Positions 47,014 to 55,915 of a stretch of 64,000 nt of DNA are shown one piece after another. Location of the stretch: NCBI RefSeq assembly GCF_001510715.1, contig NZ_LMTJ01000005.1:312201-376200 (forward strand), read 5' to 3'. Origin of the DNA: Bacillus sp. FJAT-29814 (GTDB lineage: Bacteria > Bacillota > Bacilli > Bacillales > Cytobacillaceae). The notes beneath the pieces are model-generated. The model made no database searches and was not told the DNA's origin. It saw only the letters and a program-made list of their open reading frames with translations. The position numbers were made by a program, and so were the translations under genes. Every line of letters begins with the position of its first letter. The first letter of the stretch is position 1.

Positions 47014-47763
47014 ATGCAACGCTACTTTGTCCAACATCGGGCAAGCAATGGCTGTTTTTTCATCGAAGCTGAGGACCGTCACCATATTATTAAGGTTATG
47101 CGGATGGTGGTTGGTGATCAAATCATTTGTGTCGATCCTGATGGAAAACAGGCCGTGTGCAAACTTGCAGAAATTACCGATGAAAGTGTTGTTGCTGAGG
47201 TTGTACAATGGAAAGAAGAGAATCCTGAATTGCCGATATTTGTGACCATCGCCAGCGGTCTTCCGAAAGGCGACAAGCTGGAATGGATTATTCAAAAGGG
47301 AACCGAGCTGGGAGCCCGAGAATTTATTCCGTTTGCCGGGGTCCGGTCGGTAGTCAAATGGGATGACAAGAAAGCGGCGAAAAAAATAGACAGATGGCAA
47401 AAAATTGCCAAAGAAGCCGCCGAACAGTCCCATCGGACGAGAATTCCCGATGTAAAAGCACCAGTAAGTTTTAAACAATTGCTTGCACTCGGCAAAGAGT
47501 TTGATTATAAATTGGCAGCTTTTGAAGAGGAAAGCAGGAATGGGGAAGCTTCCGCTTTTTCGGCCGTCCTAAAGCAAATGAAACAAGGTGAATCACTATT
47601 ACTAGTGTTTGGCCCTGAAGGCGGCTTGGCTGAAGCAGAGGTTGAACAGCTGCAGAACAATGGTTTTACCTTATGCGGCTTGGGTCCGCGCATTTTAAGA
47701 ACGGAAACGGCACCGTTATACACACTGGCCGCCATTTCCTATCATTTTGAATTACTGAGGTGA
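47014..47763 (+). CDS. rsmE: 16S rRNA m3U1498 methyltransferase RsmE (YqeU)
   Basis: A 249-residue SPOUT-class methyltransferase that methylates U1498 of 16S rRNA at N3. A PUA-like N-terminal domain is followed by the SPOUT fold with ASGLPKGDKLEWIIQKGTEL and the trefoil-knot motifs FGPEGGL and LGPRILRTETAPLY. The frame is open from 46990, but AGAGAGGGTG supports ATG 47014 (MQRYF), as in B. subtilis YqeU. Its end overlaps the ribosome binding site of mtaB. Confidence 0.95.
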   Translation: MQRYFVQHRASNGCFFIEAEDRHHIIKVMRMVVGDQIICVDPDGKQAVCKLAEITDESVVAEVVQWKEENPELPIFVTIASGLPKGDKLEWIIQKGTELGAREFIPFAGVRSVVKWDDKKAAKKIDRWQKIAKEAAEQSHRTRIPDVKAPVSFKQLLALGKEFDYKLAAFEEESRNGEASAFSAVLKQMKQGESLLLVFGPEGGLAEAEVEQLQNNGFTLCGLGPRILRTETAPLYTLAAISYHFELLR

Positions 47764-47771
47764 GAAAAACA

Positions 47772-49127
47772 ATGCCAACAGTTGCGTTTCATACATTAGG
47801 CTGCAAAGTGAACCACTATGAAACTGAAGCCATCTGGCAGTTGTTTAAGCAAGAGGGCTACGAGAGGGTGGACTTTGAATCCATTTCTGATGTATATATT
47901 ATTAATACTTGTACTGTAACAAATACCGGCGATAAAAAAAGCCGCCAGGTGATTAGACGGGCTGTTCGAAAAAATCCGGATGCTGTCATTTGCGTAACTG
48001 GCTGTTATGCGCAGACTTCTCCTGCCGAAATTATGGCCATCCCTGGCGTTGATGTTGTTGTCGGGACACAAGACCGTATCAAAATGCTTGACTATATCGA
48101 GCAATATAAGCAAGAGCGCCAGCCAATTAACGGTGTAGGCAATATTATGAAAAACCGCGTTTACGAAGAGCTTGATGTTCCTTCATTTACGGACAGAACT
48201 CGTGCTTCATTAAAAATCCAAGAAGGCTGCAACAACTTTTGTACCTTCTGTATCATTCCATGGGCACGCGGTTTAATGAGATCGCGTGATCCGAAGGAAG
48301 TCATCCGCCAGGCACAGCAATTGGTCGATGCAGGCTATAAGGAAATTGTCTTGACCGGGATTCATACGGGCGGCTACGGCGAGGATATGAAGGATTACAA
48401 TCTTGCCATGCTGTTGCGCGATTTAGAAGCCCAAGTTAAGGGACTGGAGAGACTGCGCATTTCTTCGATTGAAGCAAGCCAAATCACCGATGAAGTCATT
48501 GACGTGATCAATCAATCCAATATTGTTGTGCGTCATCTTCATATTCCGATTCAGTCCGGTTCCAATACGGTTTTAAAGAGAATGCGCCGAAAATATACGA
48601 TGGAATTTTTCGCAGAGCGCCTAGAGCGTTTGAAGGAAGTGCTTCCAGGCCTTGCGGTTACCTCCGACGTTATTGTAGGCTTCCCTGGTGAAACCGAGGA
48701 AGAATTTATGGAGACCTATAATTTTATTAATGAGAATAAGTTCTCCGAGCTCCACGTGTTCCCTTATTCGAAACGGACCGGCACTCCAGCGGCAAGAATG
48801 GATGACCAAGTGGATGAAGAGGTTAAAAATGAGCGTGTACACCGCCTAATTACTCTCTCAGACCAATTGGCCAAGGAGTACGCTTCAAAGTTTGAAGGCG
48901 AAGTTCTTGAGGTCATTCCCGAAGAAGAATTCAAAGAATTGGAAACTCCTGGTCTGTACGTGGGCTACACAGATAATTACCTGAAGGTTGTGTTCCCAGC
49001 CTCTGAGGACATGGTTGGAAAAATCGTAAAGGTTAAAATCACCAAGGCGGGCTATCCGTACAACGAAGGCCAGTTTGTCCGGGTTGTTGAGGATACAGCT
49101 GCTGTTAAACAGGAAGCAGCGATTTAA
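47772..49127 (+). CDS. mtaB: tRNA t6A37 methylthiotransferase MtaB (YqeV)
   Basis: A 451-residue radical SAM methylthiotransferase that converts t6A37 to ms2t6A37 in tRNA. The N-terminal UPF0004 domain has C11, C47 and C78 for one 4Fe-4S cluster; C153-x3-C157-x2-C160 (CNNFCTFC) binds the radical SAM cluster; a C-terminal TRAM domain binds tRNA. A GTG at 47760 is in frame, but GAGGTGAG, formed across the rsmE stop, fits ATG 47772. Last gene of the heat-shock operon. Confidence 0.95.
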   Translation: MPTVAFHTLGCKVNHYETEAIWQLFKQEGYERVDFESISDVYIINTCTVTNTGDKKSRQVIRRAVRKNPDAVICVTGCYAQTSPAEIMAIPGVDVVVGTQDRIKMLDYIEQYKQERQPINGVGNIMKNRVYEELDVPSFTDRTRASLKIQEGCNNFCTFCIIPWARGLMRSRDPKEVIRQAQQLVDAGYKEIVLTGIHTGGYGEDMKDYNLAMLLRDLEAQVKGLERLRISSIEASQITDEVIDVINQSNIVVRHLHIPIQSGSNTVLKRMRRKYTMEFFAERLERLKEVLPGLAVTSDVIVGFPGETEEEFMETYNFINENKFSELHVFPYSKRTGTPAARMDDQVDEEVKNERVHRLITLSDQLAKEYASKFEGEVLEVIPEEEFKELETPGLYVGYTDNYLKVVFPASEDMVGKIVKVKITKAGYPYNEGQFVRVVEDTAAVKQEAAI

Positions 49128-49131
49128 TTGG

Positions 49132-49163
49132 AAGGGTGCCACGTAACAGTGTGGCGCCCTTAT
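49132..49163. terminator. Terminator between mtaB and yqeW
   Basis: AGGGTGCCAC (49133-49142) pairs with GTGGCGCCCT (49151-49160, one G-U pair). It lies at the meeting point of the two converging genes and overlaps the yqeW stop codon. Confidence 0.8.
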
Positions 49164-50104
49164 TTCGTTATTGGGTCCTTCGGTTTGCGGTCATGGATAA
49201 ACAAAATCATCTCGCCAAATTTGACGGCGAAAGGCAGGACCAGAAGCGAGGAAACGACATTAAAAATAACACTGATGTGTGCAAGCTGCACCTCTTTTCG
49301 TGCCGCCAAGAGCGGTGCATTCTCGGTCAGAAACGGAATTAGCGGAACAAATAACAGGACGCCGAATACGTTCAGCCAGACATGAGCGTAGGCAGCTAGT
49401 TTTGACTCTTTTCCTCCGCCAAACGAAGCAATCAAGGCGGTAATGCAAGTACCGATATTGGCTCCAAACACAATCGCAATCCCTGCATCCAATTGCAGCA
49501 ACCCTGCGGTCAAGAAGCCCATCGCAATCCCTGTCATCGCCGTGCTTGATTGAATGACCGAGGTAATGAACATCCCCGTCAACAAGCTCAGCAAAATATT
49601 GTCATTAATCGAGAGGATAAAGTGATGGATGACATTCATCGATGTTAACGGTTGGGCAAGCATCTCAAAACCTTTCATTGCTGTAAAAACAGAGGCAATC
49701 CCAAACAGGAGCATTCCAATACTTCTTGCCTTCTTGTTGGGAAATAAAATGAGCGAAGCGCCAATAATTGCAAAAGGTACCAAGACTGCATCTATATTAA
49801 AGGTAATTAATTCCGTTTTAAAGGTAGTGCCGATATTTGTGCCTAGAATAATGCCGATTGATTGAGGAAAAGTCATAATTCTTGCAGAAATCAGGCCAAT
49901 TGTTATCACCATTACAGCGGAACTGCTTTGCAAAAGAGCGGTAATAAGCGTGCCGGTAACCAAGCCCTTTAATGGCGTACTGGTTAGCTTAATCAGCCAT
50001 GTTTTCAATTTATTGGCGGATAAATTGAATAACCCAAACCTGATAATCGTCATTCCAAAAATAAATAATAAAATGCAAAGAACAAATAATAATATGTACA
50101 GCAT
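49160..50104 (-). CDS. yqeW: Na/Pi cotransporter family protein YqeW
   Basis: A 314-residue polytopic membrane protein of the NptA/PhoU-linked Na/Pi cotransporter family. Two inverted repeats of the family are visible through QSSSAVMVITIGL (about residues 60-72) and QSSTAMTGIAMGFL (about 190-203), the QSS motifs that line the transport site. No C-terminal PhoU-like domain is present. It is presumed to move phosphate with sodium. AAGGGGGG precedes the minus-strand start. It is divergent from rpsU. Confidence 0.9.
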   Translation of the reverse strand: MLYILLFVLCILLFIFGMTIIRFGLFNLSANKLKTWLIKLTSTPLKGLVTGTLITALLQSSSAVMVITIGLISARIMTFPQSIGIILGTNIGTTFKTELITFNIDAVLVPFAIIGASLILFPNKKARSIGMLLFGIASVFTAMKGFEMLAQPLTSMNVIHHFILSINDNILLSLLTGMFITSVIQSSTAMTGIAMGFLTAGLLQLDAGIAIVFGANIGTCITALIASFGGGKESKLAAYAHVWLNVFGVLLFVPLIPFLTENAPLLAARKEVQLAHISVIFNVVSSLLVLPFAVKFGEMILFIHDRKPKDPITK

Positions 50105-50225
50105 GTCTTAGGCCCCCCTTCAAACATTGTATGGCCTGATAGAATAGGACATGCCACATTCAATCAAAAATAACTGGACTGTGCATAAAAACTGAGTATA
50201 AAGTTCTAAGGATTGTGAAATACAG

Positions 50226-50254
50226 TTGACCTTGTATCAAGGTTATATTATAAT
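50226..50254 (+). promoter_or_regulatory. Sigma-A promoter of rpsU-yqeY
   Basis: TTGACC (50226-50231) and TATAAT (50249-50254) are separated by 17 bases, 55 bases before rpsU. Confidence 0.88.
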
Positions 50255-50309
50255 TGCAAGGTACATGGATTGATGTAAGTGTGTTGTGTTTCGGAGGGAG
50301 GGAAAGAGG

Positions 50310-50483
50310 ATGTCTAAAACCGTCGTTCGTAAAAACGAATCGCTTGAAGATGCTCTTCGTCGCTTCAAACGTTCTGTATCAAAAACTGGTACTTTGCAAG
50401 AGGCAAGAAAGCGCGAATTCTACGAAAAGCCAAGTGTAAAACGTAAGAAAAAGTCTGAAGCAGCTAGAAAACGTAAATTTTAA
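50310..50483 (+). CDS. rpsU: 30S ribosomal protein S21 (bS21)
   Basis: A 57-residue, strongly basic small-subunit protein beginning [21 protein letters not shown]21 helps initiation at natural mRNAs. The frame is open from 50286, but the binding site GGGAGGG (50295-50302) fits ATG 50310, which gives the usual length. yqeY follows 13 bases later in the same transcript. Confidence 0.97.
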
Positions 50484-50496
50484 GAGGGTGTAATAA

Positions 50497-50943
50497 ATGA
50501 GTCTTCTTGAGCGTTTAAATAATGACATGAAACAAGCGATGAAAAATAAGGAAAAAGACAAACTCTCTGTCATTCGGATGATTAAAGCTTCCATGCAGAA
50601 TGAAGCCATTAAGCTTGGCGTCAAGGAACTTTCCGAAGCGGATGAGTTAACAGTCCTTTCTCGCGAATTAAAACAACGCAAAGACTCCCTCCATGAGTTT
50701 GATAAAGCCGGTCGTGAAGACTTGGTTGAAAAGTTGCGTACAGAATTGACAATTGTTGAACAGTACATGCCGGAGCAGCTTTCTGAAGAGGAACTATCAG
50801 AAATAGTGAAACAAACGATTGCTGAGGTCGGTGCAACTTCAAAAGCGGAAATGGGAAAAGTGATGTCTGCGATTATGCCAAAAGTTAAGGGCAAGGCAGA
50901 TGGTTCACTTGTTAATAAATTTGTACAACAACACCTTTCATAG
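50497..50943 (+). CDS. yqeY: GatB/YqeY domain protein
   Basis: A 148-residue helical protein of the YqeY family, similar to the C-terminal tail domain of the GatB amidotransferase subunit, which contacts tRNA. The role of free YqeY is not settled. Motifs [15 protein letters not shown] and [19 protein letters not shown] (near the C terminus) identify the family. It is kept downstream of rpsU across Bacillales. Confidence 0.94.
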   Translation: MSLLERLNNDMKQAMKNKEKDKLSVIRMIKASMQNEAIKLGVKELSEADELTVLSRELKQRKDSLHEFDKAGREDLVEKLRTELTIVEQYMPEQLSEEELSEIVKQTIAEVGATSKAEMGKVMSAIMPKVKGKADGSLVNKFVQQHLS

Positions 50944-50956
50944 TATTCTGACACTT

Positions 50957-50989
50957 AAGATCGCGGGCAGCTTTGCCTGCGGTCTTTTA
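50957..50989 (+). terminator. Intrinsic terminator after yqeY
   Basis: AGATCGCGGGCA (50958-50969) pairs with TGCCTGCGGTCT (50974-50985, two G-U pairs) followed by four T. Confidence 0.85.
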
Positions 50990-51059
50990 ATTTACCAGAT
51001 GAAACCTTTGCAGGCTTTATCCGTAATACATAATACGACCAAGAAAGGAGGGCCTTTCA

Positions 51060-51698
51060 TTGATTGAATTTCTTATTGATCCGATTGTAGTAACCGTTTT
51101 ATTATCAATTGCTGGTGTAGGTATTGTGCTGGAGTTGTTTTCGCCGAAATTCGGCCTGGCAGGCTTCATCGGTATAGGAGCATTGCTATTATTCTTTTAT
51201 GGACATTTTCAAGCAGGTCTGGCTGGCTTTGGAACACTGGCATTATTTATTGCCGGAATACTTCTGATTTTCTTTGAATTTTTTCTCCCGGGAGCAGTGG
51301 CGGGAACACTAGGGTTCGCAGCCCTGATTTTAAGCTTTTTTATGGCGGGGGAAGACGTCCTGCAAATGGGCGTTTCGATTTTGATTGCCATTTTAATCTC
51401 AATTATTGTTTTTTTTATGATGATCAAGGTTTGGGGGAAGAAACTGCTTCTTTTTAATAAAATGGTTTTATTTGATGTTGCCAAAAAAGAAGATGGCTAT
51501 GTATCAAATGTAAATCGTACTGACCTATTGGGGAAAGAGGGCAAAGCATTAACGGTGTTGCGTCCATCCGGTACAGCTATCATTAAGAATGAACGAGTAG
51601 ATGTGGTCAGCGAAGGAGATTTTATAGAAAAGGACACCAGAGTAATTGTGATAAAGGTAGAGGGACCCCGTATTGTGGTCAGAGCAGTAAACGAATAG
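51060..51698 (+). CDS. NfeD family membrane protein without the protease domain
   Basis: A 212-residue protein with four to five membrane segments (about residues 8-27, 33-50, 55-77, 80-95, 98-123) and a C-terminal NfeD OB-fold (about 150-212, GKEGKALTVLRPSGTAII). NfeD proteins partner with flotillins, and floA follows 14 bases later. B. subtilis YqeZ at this position is about twice as long, carrying an N-terminal ClpP-class serine protease domain that is absent here, with only 116 bases to yqeY. The TTG start is fixed by AAAGGAGG. Annotate as short NfeD (yqeZ position). Confidence 0.9.
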   Translation: MIEFLIDPIVVTVLLSIAGVGIVLELFSPKFGLAGFIGIGALLLFFYGHFQAGLAGFGTLALFIAGILLIFFEFFLPGAVAGTLGFAALILSFFMAGEDVLQMGVSILIAILISIIVFFMMIKVWGKKLLLFNKMVLFDVAKKEDGYVSNVNRTDLLGKEGKALTVLRPSGTAIIKNERVDVVSEGDFIEKDTRVIVIKVEGPRIVVRAVNE

Positions 51699-51712
51699 GG
51701 AGGTTTTAATTA

Positions 51713-52702
51713 ATGTTAGAAAACGGTACTATTTTTATTTTGGCAATTGTTGTCGTAGCATTAATTCTGTTTGGCATATTATTGTCGTTTGTGCCAGTCA
51801 TGCTGTGGATTTCGGCGCTTGCTGCAGGTGTAAGAATCAGTATTTTTACCTTAATCGGCATGAGGCTGCGAAGGGTTATTCCAGGCAGAGTTGTCAATCC
51901 GCTGATTAAAGCCCATAAAGCAGGGTTAAAAGTAACGATTAACCAATTGGAAAGCCACTATCTTGCAGGTGGTAATGTGGACCGTGTCGTCAATGCTTTA
52001 ATTGCGGCGCACCGTGCCAACATTGAGTTGTCGTTCGAACGCTGTGCCGCCATTGATTTGGCCGGCCGCGACGTATTGGAAGCAGTTCAGATGAGTGTTA
52101 ATCCAAAGGTTATAGAAACCCCATTTATCGCTGGTGTGGCGATGAACGGGATTGAGGTGAAGGCGAAAGCGAGAATCACCGTTCGTGCCAATATCGATCG
52201 TCTTGTCGGTGGGGCCGGTGAAGAAACCGTGGTCGCCCGTGTTGGTGAAGGGGTTGTCTCTACCATTGGTTCATCTGACAGCCATAGCAAGGTATTGGAA
52301 AATCCCGATCTTATTTCCCAAACCGTACTCGCAAAAGGATTGGATGCAGGAACGGCTTTTGAAATTTTATCAATCGATATCGCTGATGTCGATATTGGCA
52401 AGAACATTGGTGCCGAATTGCAGACAGAGCAGGCCGAAGCAGACAAGAAAATAGCCCAGGCAAAGGCCGAAGAACGCCGGGCCATGGCGGTGGCCCAGGA
52501 GCAGGAGATGAAAGCAAGGGTACAGGAAATGAGAGCCAAGGTAGTCGAGGCGGAAGCAATGGTGCCCCTGGCCATGGCGGAGGCCCTTAAGTCAGGAAAT
52601 ATCGGCGTGATGGATTATATGAACTTTAAAAACATCTCCGCGGATACGGATATGAGAGGCTCTATCGGTAAAATGACAGGCGAGAAAAAGGACGGACAAT
52701 AA
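51713..52702 (+). CDS. floA: Flotillin-like protein FloA (YqfA)
   Basis: A 329-residue flotillin-like scaffold of functional membrane microdomains. An N-terminal membrane hairpin (about residues 5-45) is followed by the PHB/SPFH-like domain and a C-terminal coiled coil rich in Ala, Glu and Lys (about 230-295, with repeated AEA and [18 protein letters not shown]). GGGAGG lies nine bases before the ATG. It pairs with the NfeD gene upstream, the standard arrangement. Confidence 0.96.
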   Translation: MLENGTIFILAIVVVALILFGILLSFVPVMLWISALAAGVRISIFTLIGMRLRRVIPGRVVNPLIKAHKAGLKVTINQLESHYLAGGNVDRVVNALIAAHRANIELSFERCAAIDLAGRDVLEAVQMSVNPKVIETPFIAGVAMNGIEVKAKARITVRANIDRLVGGAGEETVVARVGEGVVSTIGSSDSHSKVLENPDLISQTVLAKGLDAGTAFEILSIDIADVDIGKNIGAELQTEQAEADKKIAQAKAEERRAMAVAQEQEMKARVQEMRAKVVEAEAMVPLAMAEALKSGNIGVMDYMNFKNISADTDMRGSIGKMTGEKKDGQ

Positions 52703-52725
52703 TCGAAAGAAGGGAGCGGTGAAGC

Positions 52726-53163
52726 ATGGAAACACTGCTGTTCCTGATCATAATCGGGATTATTTCCACGATTTTCGGAAAGGGCAAAGGCAAGAATAAT
52801 AAACCATTCCAAACAGGCAAACCGTTCACTGCCAATACCTTTGACGATTTTAAAAAAATTTTTCAAACTGAATTGCCAAATGAAATTGGAACTGAGTTAA
52901 AGGAAGTTATAAAAAAGGATAACTTCCCCAATAAGCACCAAAAGGCTAAACAAGAAATGGCCGACAGTCCGGCCAATCGGGCAAACCCGCAGCAAGTGGA
53001 AATGCCGCAAAGCAGAATCAATGACACTATCCAGCATGCTGAAGAGGAACAGCCCGTTCGTTCCGAAAAACCCAATCCGGACACACTGGTAAATGGAATA
53101 ATTTGGGCTGAAATTCTGGGAGAGCCCCGTTCCAAAAAGCCCTATCTTGCAAAAAAAAGATAG
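52726..53163 (+). CDS. Hypothetical protein at the yqfB position
   Basis: A 145-residue protein with one short N-terminal hydrophobic segment (residues 3-17, TLLFLIIIGIISTIF) and a hydrophilic, Lys/Pro/Gln-rich rest without recognisable domain. It follows floA by 23 bases behind GGGAGCGGTG, where B. subtilis has yqfB; I cannot confirm homology from memory. The gene neighbourhood suggests a membrane-associated role with FloA, which is inference. Confidence 0.75.
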   Translation: METLLFLIIIGIISTIFGKGKGKNNKPFQTGKPFTANTFDDFKKIFQTELPNEIGTELKEVIKKDNFPNKHQKAKQEMADSPANRANPQQVEMPQSRINDTIQHAEEEQPVRSEKPNPDTLVNGIIWAEILGEPRSKKPYLAKKR

Positions 53164-53259
53164 GTATACACGGCCATTTCAATAGGTTCAAAATCGAAAA
53201 ATATGTGCTAGAACCTCTGCTCATTTCATAAACATGAGATGAAAGGGGGTTCTTTTTTT

Positions 53260-53562
53260 ATGGCAAAAAAATGGGGCCAGCGCATACGGAACTGGATGGC
53301 AAGCAAAATGGATCTTCCTCAAGATGTCATAATGGATTTGCCCCGTATTACAATGATCGGACAAATCCACATCTACATAGAGAACCACCGCGGCTTGCTG
53401 GCGTTTACAGATAAAGAACTCCGTCTCCTGTTAAAACAAGGCCAATTATTAATAAAAGGAAATTCATTTGTTATCAAAACAATTTTACCTGAAGAGATTT
53501 TGCTCGAAGGAAAAATTGATCAGGTTTTATATTTAACAGAAAATCCGGGAGGAACGAAATGA
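53260..53562 (+). CDS. yqfC: Sporulation protein YqfC
   Basis: A 100-residue protein of the YqfC/YabP family made in the mother cell under sigma-E in B. subtilis. The DLPRITMIGQIHIYIENHRG segment (about residues 27-46) is a family hallmark. An ATG at 53239 is in frame but AAAGGGGGT lies after it, so ATG 53260 is the start. It overlaps yqfD by ATGA. The two act together in spore formation, exact function unknown. Confidence 0.93.
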   Translation: MAKKWGQRIRNWMASKMDLPQDVIMDLPRITMIGQIHIYIENHRGLLAFTDKELRLLLKQGQLLIKGNSFVIKTILPEEILLEGKIDQVLYLTENPGGTK

Positions 53563-54755
53563 AGAATCAGTGGTTGGAATTTTTATTTGGCTTTGTCACT
53601 GTAAAGGTAACCGGTAAAGGCATTGAGCGGTTTATCAATGACCTGACCCGGAACGGTTTTTTTATTTGGCGGGTAAAACGGCATGGAACGGAGACAATCA
53701 CCTTCAAAATGAGACTTGCAGAAGCGAAAAAAATCAGGCCCTATGTCCGCAATAGCGGGTGCAAAGTTTCTTTTTTGAGAAGGAACGGATTCCCTTTTTT
53801 ATTGCGGAGAATGATAAAAAACAGCGGTTTTATGGTGGGGGCAGGGGTTTTTCTTCTGATCATCTTTTTATTGTCAAATGTGATTTGGGGAATCGAGATT
53901 AAAGGGGCAAAGCCTGCAACAGAATATAAAATCAGGCAGGAATTGGACAAGATGGGCGTTAAAATTGGCAAACTACAATTTTTCGTGAAAAATGTGGAAG
54001 GAATCCAACGGGGCTTAACCACTAGTATTGGTGAACTTACGTGGGTTGGTGTGGAATTAAACGGGACAACCTATCATCTGCAGGTTGTCGAAAAGAATGA
54101 ACCAAAAGCACCGGAGGTATTGGCACCACAAAATTTAGTCGCAAAAAAGAAAGCAATCATCGTGAAAACTTTTGTAGAGGAAGGACAAAAAATGGTCGAC
54201 ACAAATGACCATGTTGAAGAGGGGCAATTGCTGGTATCAGGTGAAATCGGACAAGAGGGCAAAAATCTCAGGCAGGTTGCCGCGAAGGGCGAAATTTGGG
54301 GAGAAACCTGGTATAAGAGTCATGTGGAACTACCATTTAAAACGAACTTTAAAGCATATACCGGAAATGAAGAAGTGAAGCATTTACTTTCCTTTGGAAA
54401 AGTTGAATTGCCATTTTGGGGATTTGGCAAAACTGAATTTAAGGAGTATGAAACGGAAAAGAATATATATAAGCTTCATTTTTTGAAATGGGAACTTCCC
54501 ATCGCTTATATAAATAAAACCATCCGCGAGAGCGAAGTGCTCCCCCGTACCTATACAGAGAAGGAAGCGGAAGAAAATGCGTTGGAATTGGCGAGAAAAG
54601 AAATAAAAAGCCAATTGGATGAGGATGCTATCTTAAAAGACGAAAAAATTTTACACAAGACAGTTGAAAATGGTAAAGTTATACTTGACATCCATTTTAA
54701 GATGATTGAAAACATAGCCGTCGGACAACCTATTCCCAAGGAGACTAATGAATGA
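53559..54755 (+). CDS. yqfD: Sporulation protein YqfD
   Basis: A 398-residue membrane protein of the YqfD family, required for efficient sporulation in B. subtilis. One membrane segment (about residues 88-108, GFMVGAGVFLLIIFLLSNVI) separates a small cytoplasmic N-terminal part from a large extracytoplasmic part containing GELTWVGVELNGTTY. GGAGGAACG precedes ATG 53559. Both ends overlap the neighbours by ATGA (yqfC, phoH), so translation is tightly coupled. Confidence 0.93.
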   Translation: MKNQWLEFLFGFVTVKVTGKGIERFINDLTRNGFFIWRVKRHGTETITFKMRLAEAKKIRPYVRNSGCKVSFLRRNGFPFLLRRMIKNSGFMVGAGVFLLIIFLLSNVIWGIEIKGAKPATEYKIRQELDKMGVKIGKLQFFVKNVEGIQRGLTTSIGELTWVGVELNGTTYHLQVVEKNEPKAPEVLAPQNLVAKKKAIIVKTFVEEGQKMVDTNDHVEEGQLLVSGEIGQEGKNLRQVAAKGEIWGETWYKSHVELPFKTNFKAYTGNEEVKHLLSFGKVELPFWGFGKTEFKEYETEKNIYKLHFLKWELPIAYINKTIRESEVLPRTYTEKEAEENALELARKEIKSQLDEDAILKDEKILHKTVENGKVILDIHFKMIENIAVGQPIPKETNE

Positions 54756-55717
54756 CAGAAAAGTTAACAACGATTAAAGTGCAGCTGGAAACCCCGTCAG
54801 AGGCCATCGCCCTATTGGGAAATGCTGATCAAAACTTGAAGATCATTGAAGAAGAGCTTGATGTTTCACTCATTACAAGAGGCGAATCCGTTAGCCTCAG
54901 TGGTGACGAAGACAGCGTCATCATGGCAGGTCAAATTGTCGACAAGTTAATGGCTGTAATCCGCAAGGGAATTAATATTAGCCAGAGAGACGTACTCTAT
55001 GCGGTGCAAATGGCGCAAAAAGGCACTTTAGATTATTTTGAAAACTTGTATGATGAAGAAATTGGAAAAAATGTTAAAGGGAAAACGATTCGCGTCAAAA
55101 CTCTTGGCCAGCGCCATTACATTCATGCCATAAAAAAGAATGATCTTGTCTTTGGCATCGGACCTGCCGGAACAGGCAAGACATATCTTGCGGTCGTGAT
55201 GGCTGTGAATGCCCTCAAAAATGGCCAGGTAAATAAAATCATTTTGACAAGACCGGCTGTTGAGGCTGGTGAAAGCCTGGGGTTTTTGCCTGGTGATCTA
55301 AAGGAAAAGGTCGACCCATATTTAAGGCCGTTGTATGATGCACTCCATGATGTATTGGGTGCTGAACACACAGGCAGGCTGATTGAACGCGGGACGATTG
55401 AAATTGCGCCGCTGGCGTATATGCGGGGGCGAACGCTTGATGATGCTTTTGCGATTTTGGATGAGGCGCAAAATACGACCCATGCGCAAATGAAAATGTT
55501 TTTGACCAGACTTGGATTTGGCTCCAAAATGGTCATTACCGGGGACCGGACCCAAATCGATTTGCCGAAAGGGGCAAAATCCGGACTGGTTGAGGCGGAA
55601 GCCATTTTACGGGACGTTAATGGCATCTCGTTTGTATTCCTGGAGCAAACTGATGTTGTCCGCCATCCGCTTGTCGGCCGAATTATTGAGGCTTACGAAA
55701 AGAAACCAAGTCTTTAA
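54752..55717 (+). CDS. phoH: PhoH family ATPase (YqfE)
   Basis: A 321-residue P-loop protein of the PhoH family. A KH-like N-terminal region (about residues 5-70) is followed by the helicase-related ATPase domain with Walker A GPAGTGKT (137-144) and Walker B FAILDEAQN. RNA helicase or ribonuclease-linked roles have been proposed. It starts inside the yqfD stop (ATGA) and lies upstream of pgpH, ybeY and era, the usual RNA-processing neighbourhood. Confidence 0.95.
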   Translation: MTEKLTTIKVQLETPSEAIALLGNADQNLKIIEEELDVSLITRGESVSLSGDEDSVIMAGQIVDKLMAVIRKGINISQRDVLYAVQMAQKGTLDYFENLYDEEIGKNVKGKTIRVKTLGQRHYIHAIKKNDLVFGIGPAGTGKTYLAVVMAVNALKNGQVNKIILTRPAVEAGESLGFLPGDLKEKVDPYLRPLYDALHDVLGAEHTGRLIERGTIEIAPLAYMRGRTLDDAFAILDEAQNTTHAQMKMFLTRLGFGSKMVITGDRTQIDLPKGAKSGLVEAEAILRDVNGISFVFLEQTDVVRHPLVGRIIEAYEKKPSL

Positions 55718-55735
55718 CTGAACGAATGTATGCTT

Positions 55736-55770
55736 TGGGATAAACCAAATTTAAAGGTTTATCCCATTTT
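55736..55770 (+). terminator. Intrinsic terminator after phoH
   Basis: TGGGATAAACC (55736-55746) pairs perfectly with GGTTTATCCCA (55756-55766) followed by four T. Confidence 0.93.
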
Positions 55771-55915
55771 CATTTCATAAATATGGAGGGTTCCGTCAAT
55801 TGAGGATGAAACTTCAAGAAAAAACTGTTATCATTTTACATAAAGCAGCCTTGCTGTAAAATACATATAGTTGTTAAGCATGGAATTTCAGAGGCCTTGG
55901 TTGGAGGGATATTGT

